From JARRRL01 sp037380725 (GTDB lineage Bacteria; Pseudomonadota; Gammaproteobacteria; Pseudomonadales; JANQJO01): 15,389 nucleotides of DNA. Numbering within the stretch: the first letter of the stretch is position 1; each line of letters opens with the position of its first letter. Under the pieces are notes generated by a model. It saw nothing but the letters and a program-made list of their open reading frames with translations. It did no database searches and had not been told where the DNA came from. Location of the stretch: positions 1 through 15,389 of the forward strand of contig JARRRL010000071.1 in assembly GCA_037380725.1 (NCBI GenBank), read 5' to 3'. A program made the position numbers and the translations under genes. Below are positions 1 through 4,977 of this stretch, in pieces.

Positions 1-198
1 CATGCCCGCATCCCACATCAAGGATGGAGGGATGTGGGTGTTGTGGTGTTTTCATATGGTTCCACAATAAATCCGCAAGAGCGCGAAAGGCTGGCAGAAG
101 CACCCGATGTTGCGCAAAAAACTCTTCATCGTATTGCTCGGACAAAACGGGTGAACACGTCGACGCGGAAGAAGAGCGTCCAGGTATTTTTATCATAG
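1..198 (+). CDS. possible 3' end of an unrecognised protein gene (5' cut by window edge)
   Basis: The first plus-strand frame is open from base 1 to a TAG at 196-198. It gives about 65 residues with protein-like composition: a hydrophobic stretch (VGVVVFSYGS), then a charged helix-like segment (NPQERERLAEAPDVAQ) and a basic tail rich in Arg, Lys and Thr. No start codon is needed, because the frame runs into the window edge. I do not recognise a family. A basic, low-complexity C-terminus followed by an intergenic stretch is what the end of a real gene would look like, but an open frame of this length can also arise by chance. An 8-bp hairpin (12-19 with 31-38) lies inside it. Confidence 0.3.
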   Translation, partial: HARIPHQGWRDVGVVVFSYGSTINPQERERLAEAPDVAQKTLHRIARTKRVNTSTRKKSVQVFLS

Positions 199-522
199 GA
201 CATCAAGGTCCAAGCAGGGGGGTTTTTATCATGATCCACTAGCAGCCGTCTAACGGAACCGAACAGAATAAGACACCGACAAGTATATAAAAAACTGCAT
301 GCAATCATTGCACATACTGTGTGGAAAAACGTTAAAGAGAATTCATAAACTGTATGGATTCTTTGTGGTATTTGATCCTTTTGAAAAGCTTGCACTTGCT
401 TAAACGAGAACAGAATCGGAATGATACAAAAAGGTTACTTTTACGTTTCCCAAAAACACGCTGCTGACCGCATTTGCTTGTTACAAAGTACACACCAAGA
501 TCAACGTATCATTTTATCATGA
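199..522. other. intergenic region, no gene supported
   Basis: This stretch lies between the possible gene end at 198 and the 3' end of the beta-propeller gene. Short open frames exist on both strands, but their translations are rich in Cys, Phe and Arg with no recognisable motif or ribosome binding site. The only structure seen is a short direct repeat of TTTTTATCAT (187-196 and 223-232, 36 bases apart), whose first copy lies in the end of the possible upstream frame. No clear terminator hairpin for either flanking gene was found. Confidence 0.5.
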
Positions 523-1665
523 CTACAGCCTAGATCTTGGTTCAATTTTCATAACACGTTTACTGTTTTGTGGCATGCACCACAAGCAGCCCCTCGGGTC
601 TACCACACCACCCTCCCATTTGTCAAAACCTTGTTTATAGGCATCGGGTAATCTCAGCGTAGTAACGTGATCATTTGTACAATCAATCTGCAATACGCTA
701 GGCATATTACATGGAATAGCATAGATACAATCATCGGATGCTAAATAGCCATTTTGCCATTTATTGTGATGATAAAAACGCGGCCCAATCGCGTACACGC
801 GCTCCGCCATAGGATCAATCTTTAATACTTGATCTGCATCAGAAGGAAAGCAATAAATGGATCCATTGACGCCCACCACGGCGCCACCGTATTTATACTT
901 ACCTTGCGGGCGATACATACCCGGAAGAATGGAGTCACCCATCAGTTCAGCGGTATCCGTGCGCGGATCGATACGCAGAACACGATCCGCGTGCGAGGGT
1001 ATGGCGTAAATGCACCCATCGAGGCCGCGAACGCCCCCATGCCATTTATAAGGCGCTTGTGATAACACCCCAAACGTACTCACCTCACCTGATGCCGGAT
1101 CGATTTTCAAAACGCGATCGGAACAGTTCGGTATACCATATATGCATCCATTTTCGGCTTCGATGCCTCCATACCATTTTTGTCGGGTCCCATCCGGCCT
1201 CCCAAGAAAAATCACTTCATCGGTAGCAGGTATAATTTTGAGCACTTGCGGGTGATTGCAAGGTATAGCATAAATATTGCCATCGATTTGAGCGGTAACG
1301 CCCCCGTGCCATTTCCACTTTTCGTGACCCAGATCACCAAATGTACTGACATGATCCCTGCTGGGATCGATGCGCAAAACCGATGATGCGCAGGAGGGAA
1401 TTCCGTAAATCTGATGGGTCTGCGTACGGGAATCATACGCTTTGCAACTGCGAAGCCATTTGAACTTGCCAGGTAAATCAGATAATCCAATGTACGCCAC
1501 ACAGGCAGCATCTCCAACGGGCATCACCTTCAACACACGTAATGCAGATCCAGGGACGCAATAAATCGAACCAGTCGCCTCATCAATATCACCCCCTAAA
1601 TACTTATCGCGACCCGCGATTTCAGGTTCGCAAAAATACAGTTGCGGCACAATCTGTAAACCCAT
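523..1665 (-). CDS. eight-repeat beta-propeller protein, function unknown
   Basis: The 380-residue product consists almost entirely of about eight repeats of roughly 45 residues, starting near residue 21. Each repeat follows the pattern K-W/Y-x-G-G-(x5-8)-G-x-I-Y-x-I-P-(x5)-V-L-x-I-D-P, then a short strand ending in Gly. Repeats 3-6 are the most regular. Repeats 1, 2 and 7 have drifted (repeat 2 lacks the GG and repeat 7 has NG), and repeat 8 ends at the C-terminus with V-M-K-I-E-P. This periodicity and the alternating strand pattern indicate a closed seven- or eight-bladed propeller. There is no signal peptide or membrane segment, so it is probably cytoplasmic and acts by binding. No catalytic residues are evident. 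The ATG at 1665 has only a weak upstream purine run (GAGAG). I recall similar repeat proteins mainly from algae and protists, so cross-domain transfer is possible; that is memory, not a search. The upstream region carries unusual inverted repeats. Confidence 0.8.
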   Translation of the reverse strand: MGLQIVPQLYFCEPEIAGRDKYLGGDIDEATGSIYCVPGSALRVLKVMPVGDAACVAYIGLSDLPGKFKWLRSCKAYDSRTQTHQIYGIPSCASSVLRIDPSRDHVSTFGDLGHEKWKWHGGVTAQIDGNIYAIPCNHPQVLKIIPATDEVIFLGRPDGTRQKWYGGIEAENGCIYGIPNCSDRVLKIDPASGEVSTFGVLSQAPYKWHGGVRGLDGCIYAIPSHADRVLRIDPRTDTAELMGDSILPGMYRPQGKYKYGGAVVGVNGSIYCFPSDADQVLKIDPMAERVYAIGPRFYHHNKWQNGYLASDDCIYAIPCNMPSVLQIDCTNDHVTTLRLPDAYKQGFDKWEGGVVDPRGCLWCMPQNSKRVMKIEPRSRL

Positions 1666-1812
1666 TCTGGCTCTCGTTGGTATAACTGTTCTTTGGATAA
1701 GAGATCACTTGATCTTTCAAATAGAAATGATTTTTATTACTATTTGAAAGATCAAGTGACAAATTAAAAGGTGATCGCATGGGGTTGCATTTAAAATGCG
1801 TGGTTTACAGAT
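1652..1812. repeat. outer 11-bp inverted repeat concentric with the inner palindrome
   Basis: ATCTGTAAACC (1652-1662) and GGTTTACAGAT (1802-1812) form an 11-bp inverted pair. Its midpoint (1732) is identical to the midpoint of the 20-bp palindrome at 1705-1759, with 42 bases between inner and outer arms on each side. Those 42-base spacers are not complementary beyond chance. The left copy covers codons 2-5 of the beta-propeller gene. On the other side, the right copy is preceded by ATG CGT in the same reading frame relative to GGT TTA CAG. Confidence 0.7.
1705..1759. repeat. perfect 20-bp inverted repeat, 15-nt loop
   Basis: The left arm TCACTTGATCTTTCAAATAG (1705-1724) is exactly complementary to the right arm (1740-1759). 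The AT-rich loop is AAATGATTTTTATTA. It sits 40 bases upstream of the beta-propeller start codon, inside the probable promoter or 5' leader. No run of T follows either arm, so it is not a typical intrinsic terminator. It could be an operator dyad, a leader hairpin, or the remnant of a small mobile element. Confidence 0.85.
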
Positions 1813-2144
1813 GGTTTGCCTAACCTTGAAATCAGTGACCCAACAAATGGACAGGTAATTTTAAGTTGGTCTTACTGTAAAACCGCGCATTATACCGATA
1901 AAAAGCAACTTCAGAATCTTTTCAAAAGATTGATCTTGTTATCGATGCGCCAAAGTCCTCGTTGTCGATGCACCTTTCTGTGTTCAACAGAGTCTAACCC
2001 AACAGATGATACCTTATATTTAAATCGGGAGGGAATAGTAAACAAGTAATTCAAAGGTAGAATTTTTGCGTCAGATATCTTTACATATATTAACATTTAA
2101 CGCATCCCTCCTTATTAACATATTGTAAATAAATATAATTTTTC
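1760..2144. other. intergenic region between palindrome and PEP-CTERM promoter
   Basis: The strand is AT-rich and holds only short open frames. A 14-codon frame at 1779-1823 has a good ribosome binding site (AAGG, 7-base spacing). A 77-codon frame from a TTG at 1816 has no site and no recognisable product. A 7-bp inverted pair, GGAGGGA (2028-2034) and TCCCTCC (2105-2111), lies 35-120 bases upstream of the sigma-54 promoter. That is where an activator could bind, but this is only inference. Confidence 0.4.
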
Positions 2145-2162
2145 TTGGCATGTATTATGCTT
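2145..2162 (+). promoter_or_regulatory. sigma-54 (RpoN) -24/-12 promoter
   Basis: The sequence TTGGCATGTATTATGCTT matches the sigma-54 consensus TTGGCACG-N4-TTGCW closely. The invariant GG (2147-2148) and GC (2159-2160) are exactly 12 bases apart, and the only departures are C to T and T to A. Transcription would start near 2172, leaving about 77 bases of leader before the ATG at 2249. PEP-CTERM genes in exosortase-containing bacteria are known to be linked to the sigma-54-dependent regulator PrsR and its kinase PrsK, so the position in front of a PEP-CTERM gene fits. Confidence 0.75.
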
Positions 2163-2248
2163 GTGCGAATACGATGTGCCGAGCTGTACGATTTTCTTCA
2201 GGATCGACACATTTTAATCAACCACCGTGTTTTACAAAGGACATGATC

Positions 2249-2893
2249 ATGAAAAAGCTTCATGCTTGCACGGCAGCTGTGGTTGTCGGAGCATTTACCT
2301 GGATCGCTCAGGCAAATGCTGAGCCAGTAAGTGCTGTTGAAATTTCAAATATTTCAGCTTTTAACCCCCCTTTCAGTGCGGTTGTCGGCTGGGAGTTTGT
2401 CGCAAACAGCGATATCACTGTGACATCTCTTGGCATGTGGGACGAGTTCGAGGATGGCTTTAACAACGACGCGCCCGAAGTGGGCTTGTGGACCTTGAAC
2501 GGCGATCTACTTGCCTCAACGATCGTAACGAGCAACGATGAGCTAATTGATGGGTTTCGATATTCGGATATCAGCGACGTCAAACTGACCGGTGACACAC
2601 ATTACGTTGTCGCTGGCGTGTTCAGAGAAGTTGTCGCCAATACAAATCCCAACTCCTTCGCTTTTGATGCTGATATCTCGAATGTATATCCAACAGATGT
2701 CATGTGGCTTGATAGCCGAGGCGCCAACTCAGACACACTGATTTTTCCCACCGACTTTAATAATTTCGATGGTTTTTTCGGCGCAAACTTCCGTTTTGTC
2801 GATGAGCCCACAACGTGCCTGTTAATAATCACAGGACTACTTGGACTTGGTATGACGACAACACAGCGTCGAGCAAAGCTCATCAAGCAGTGA
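2249..2893 (+). CDS. PEP-CTERM surface/exported protein, DUF4082-like
   Basis: The product is 214 residues from the ATG at 2249, which has AAAGGA seven bases upstream; the ATG at 2243 is too close to that site, and starts further 5' would overlap the sigma-54 promoter. The N-terminus is a Sec signal peptide (MKK, hydrophobic core, cleavage after ANA near residue 23). The body (about 30-185) is a single beta-rich domain with GWEFVAN, ITVTSLGMWDE, VGLWTLNGDLLAS and THYVVAG segments, resembling DUF4082-type extracellular domains. The C-terminus is a PEP-CTERM sorting tripartite: V-D-E-P-T-T, a hydrophobic helix ending in GLLGLGM, then a basic QRRAK tail. Exosortase (XrtA/EpsH) would cleave at this motif and release or anchor the protein in association with exopolysaccharide. 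The motif reads DEP rather than PEP, a tolerated variation. Transcription ends at the strong hairpin just downstream. Confidence 0.85.
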   Translation: MKKLHACTAAVVVGAFTWIAQANAEPVSAVEISNISAFNPPFSAVVGWEFVANSDITVTSLGMWDEFEDGFNNDAPEVGLWTLNGDLLASTIVTSNDELIDGFRYSDISDVKLTGDTHYVVAGVFREVVANTNPNSFAFDADISNVYPTDVMWLDSRGANSDTLIFPTDFNNFDGFFGANFRFVDEPTTCLLIITGLLGLGMTTTQRRAKLIKQ

Positions 2894-2923
2894 TTGCACT
2901 GTTCGTATCGTGTTAAGTGAAAA

Positions 2924-2966
2924 AAACCAAAAAAGGAAGCCTGGTTAGCGCTTCCTTTTTTGGTTT
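2924..2966. terminator. strong bidirectional Rho-independent terminator
   Basis: A perfect 17-bp stem pairs AAACCAAAAAAGGAAGC (2924-2940) with 2950-2966 around a 9-base loop. The outer part of the stem is A-rich on one side and T-rich on the other, so it can act in both directions. It lies between the convergent PEP-CTERM gene (stop at 2893) and ppiC (stop at 3022), and should end transcription of both. Confidence 0.92.
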
Positions 2967-2980
2967 AGATAAATCTTCTG

Positions 2981-3036
2981 ACTTTTTATCGTCCTGGACT
3001 CGATGAAGCAGACTGAACTTTTTAATCGTCCCGACT
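2981..3036. repeat. 20-bp imperfect direct repeat at the 3' end of ppiC
   Basis: ACTTTTTATCGTCCTGGACT (2981-3000) is repeated with one inserted A and small changes as ACTTTTTAATCGTCCCGACT (3017-3036), a 36-base period. The second copy contains the ppiC stop codon and its last codons. The first copy is therefore an untranslated echo of the gene's 3' end, probably from a short tandem duplication. Confidence 0.6.
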
Positions 3037-3303
3037 GGTTACTTCCAGTAAATGATAACCAAATTGAGTTTTCACCGGACCCTGCACTGTGTTAACATCA
3101 GCTGAAAATACCACTTCATCAAACTCTTTGACCATTTGACCCGGTCCAAACTCGCCCAGATCACCACCTTGTCGCCCAGAAGGACATTTGGAATGCGAGC
3201 GAGCTAACTCAGCAAAGTCAGCACCTTCCATAATTTGAGTTTTCAGTGTTTGGCACTGATCTTCGGATTCCACCAATATATGACGAGCTGTTGCTTTGGT
3301 CAC
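3022..3303 (-). CDS. ppiC: PpiC-like parvulin peptidyl-prolyl cis-trans isomerase
   Basis: The 93-residue product is a single rotamase domain, the same length as E. coli PpiC. Family signatures appear in order: ARHILVES near the N-terminus, GADFAELARSHSKCPS around 28-43, GGDLGEFGPGQMV (about 47-59), EFDEVVFS and the C-terminal TQFGYHLLEV. These include the active-site Cys, the Met/Phe pocket and the terminal His. There is no signal peptide, so it is a cytoplasmic foldase acting on prolyl bonds of unfolded or newly made proteins. The start is GTG at 3303, supported by AAGGAG seven bases upstream. It is a single-gene unit, convergent with the PEP-CTERM gene and divergent from the pseF-like gene. 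Confidence 0.93.
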   Translation of the reverse strand: MTKATARHILVESEDQCQTLKTQIMEGADFAELARSHSKCPSGRQGGDLGEFGPGQMVKEFDEVVFSADVNTVQGPVKTQFGYHLLEVTSRDD

Positions 3304-3341
3304 ACTGTTTCTCCTTACATTACACTTAATTTATGGTGTAT

Positions 3342-3369
3342 TATTTATGATGCTCAGTACGTTGTCGAA
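3342..3369 (-). promoter_or_regulatory. candidate sigma-70-type promoter of ppiC
   Basis: On the minus strand TTCGAC (3369-3364) and TAAATA (3347-3342) are separated by 16 bases, and the -10 box lies about 40 bases before the GTG start. Both boxes deviate from consensus and the spacing is slightly short, so this is a weak prediction. Confidence 0.3.
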
Positions 3370-3670
3370 AGCGCGTTTTGCAAGAGCCCCTGACTAATAA
3401 ACACACACGTTACGCACTGCTCGCTAGCCCAAGAGGCCAGTATACCCTATCCCTCAACAAGAACCCAGAGCAATCCAACAGTCTAATCTGGGCAAGCAAT
3501 CTCTGTATCGGGCACTCCGTAATAGGCAATGTGTTCGGTTAAGTTCTATTCTGTAAAGAGTGCAAAAAAGCAGACACTTTTGTATCATTTCACGAGTTGT
3601 ATGAAGCTTCACGTAGTGCCCGCACCGATTAAAGCGCCGATTAATGAAAGTAAGCTATTGAAAAGAGGCT
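3370..3670. other. intergenic region before the pseF-like gene
   Basis: No gene is supported here. A 67-codon frame from 3529 overlaps the start of the pseF-like gene in another frame and looks like chance. The only repeat noticed is CCGATTAA occurring twice, about 12 bases apart, near 3624-3644. The promoter of the pseF-like gene must lie here but no convincing boxes were found. Confidence 0.4.
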
Positions 3671-3691
3671 TTGTTTTTTCGAGAACAGTGT

Positions 3692-4435
3692 ATGTATCGA
3701 ATAGCTATTATTCCAGCTCGCGGTGGCAGTAAACGCATACCACGCAAAAACGTTCGAATGTTTTGCGGGAGCCCCATGATCAGTTATCCGGTGAGTGTAG
3801 CAGTTTACAGTGGATTGTTTGATCGCGTGGTGGTGAGCACCGACGACACCGAAATTGCCGAAATTGCCCAGCTTTATGGAGCGGATGTTCCGTATATGCG
3901 CTGTGCATCGTTATCAGACGACTATACAACAACGGCTGAAGTGATCACAGATACCTTGAATCGCTTAAATTTAAACACATTGGAAACACTGAACGATTTA
4001 CAAGTATGCTGTTTGTATGCTACCACACCGATGTTGCAGCCTGAAGATCTGATCGCAGGATTAACCTTACTCACGCACGGTTCGTCAAAAGCAAACGTGT
4101 TCGCGGCAGGCCAATTTCCTGCACCTGTACAACGTTGCTTTGCTTGCAATGAGCAAGGTATTATGTCCATGGTCTGGCCAGAGTATGCCTCCAAACGTAC
4201 ACAAGATTTACCACCACGTTATTACGATGCGGGACAATTTTATTGGCTTAATGGCTACGCGTTTTGGACAAATCCGCAGTTGTTAACGGGTGAAACATAT
4301 GGCTATGTATTACCCCGCAATCGTTCGGTGGATATCGACACACTGGAAGATTGGGAAGAAGCGGAATTTATTTTTAAGCATCAAGGTTTGTCTCCACCAG
4401 AACGGCCTGTAACGTCCGTGGCACGGAAGAGATGA
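3692..4435 (+). CDS. pseF: pseudaminic acid cytidylyltransferase (PseF-like)
   Basis: The enzyme activates a nonulosonic acid by transfer from CTP, giving CMP-pseudaminic acid, the donor for glycosylating flagellin or surface polysaccharide. The 247-residue product shows the CMP-sugar synthase P-loop-like motif IPARGGSKRIPRKN (residues 7-20), then STDDTEIAEIA, GADVPYMR with LSDD, CLYATTPMLQP, the PseF-typical DAGQFYW (179-185) and a C-terminal VDIDTLEDWEEAE. The ATG at 3692 gives the family N-terminus MYRIAIIPARGG but has no clear ribosome binding site. A TTG at 3671 would add seven residues, and its AGAGG is only about three bases away. No pseB, C, G, H or I lies in the window, so the gene is an orphan here. 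The next frame, 23 bases downstream, is the remnant of a DUF218 gene. NeuA or LegF specificity cannot be fully excluded. Confidence 0.85.
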   Translation: MYRIAIIPARGGSKRIPRKNVRMFCGSPMISYPVSVAVYSGLFDRVVVSTDDTEIAEIAQLYGADVPYMRCASLSDDYTTTAEVITDTLNRLNLNTLETLNDLQVCCLYATTPMLQPEDLIAGLTLLTHGSSKANVFAAGQFPAPVQRCFACNEQGIMSMVWPEYASKRTQDLPPRYYDAGQFYWLNGYAFWTNPQLLTGETYGYVLPRNRSVDIDTLEDWEEAEFIFKHQGLSPPERPVTSVARKR

Positions 4436-4458
4436 ATTCGGTATTTTGGGACTGAGAT

Positions 4459-4966
4459 ATGAGCGCGATCGATGCCATTATCGTACTCGGAAATTTAATG
4501 TCGGCAGAGGGTAGATTGAATATCGAGTCAAGCAGTCGCGCCGCGTATGCAGCAGGCATTTATCATCAACTCGGTGGCGTACCCATCATAACCTGTGGTT
4601 GGCGCTACCGATCTGATACATCACTTTCTTTGGCACAAGCGATGCAGAACTGCCTGCATCATACGCATGGCGTAGCGACATCGCTTGTTTTTGGACACGC
4701 TTTTCATTTATACTTCGACTCGACGCCATCTTCTCACAGCGATTCGCAGACTTCAAAATCGAAAGAGGAGGCTTCACGTCAATCTTTTCGTCAAACATTT
4801 CAAGGCGTACCGCCAGGCGATGATGCAAAAATTTTTACGCGTTTGCAATGCAAGCATCCTTATTACAACGGAGCGGTTCACCCTAAAATTTTTCCGAAAG
4901 CGTGTCCCATTATACGAAATCCGCTTACTCGGAAATAAGTACCCGCTACCGCTTCCATGTTCTTAA
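4459..4966 (+). pseudogene. frameshifted DUF218/YdcF-like protein remnant
   Basis: The first frame from ATG 4459 reads convincingly as the N-terminal half of a DUF218 (YdcF/SanA-like) domain: DAIIVLGNLM, then GRLNIESSSRAAYAAGIYHQLGGVPIITCGW and SLSLAQAMQ, about 70 residues. After about 4690 this frame turns into low-quality sequence rich in Ser, Gln and Lys up to a stop at 4938. Family-like pieces appear in other frames instead: DAIFSQRFADFKIERGGF in the third frame (about 4724-4780), then AYRQAMMQKFL and RVPLYEIRLLGNK in the second frame, which ends at 4966. At least two frameshifts are therefore inferred; the exact sites are uncertain. Intact members are small proteins with an S/D-rich catalytic-like fold, often found near surface-sugar genes, which matches the PseF neighbour 23 bases upstream. 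A shortened 159-residue product could still be made but should not fold as the full domain. Confidence 0.6.
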
Positions 4967-4977
4967 ATCGCAAGGGA

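Noticed and set aside
24..242. 72-codon plus-strand open frame
   Set aside because: Cys- and Ser-rich translation with no motif; the alternative frame open from base 1 is more protein-like.
126..395. 89-codon minus-strand open frame
   Set aside because: No ribosome binding site, no recognisable family, and a composition typical of non-coding AT-rich DNA.
1705..1759. 20-bp palindrome as an intrinsic terminator
   Set aside because: Neither side is followed by a T run and it lies in a promoter region, not after a gene.
1816..2049. 77-codon plus-strand frame from TTG
   Set aside because: No ribosome binding site and no recognisable domain; it overlaps a 14-codon frame that has a better site.
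3529..3732. 67-codon frame before and across the pseF start
   Set aside because: Overlaps the pseF-like gene out of frame, no motif.
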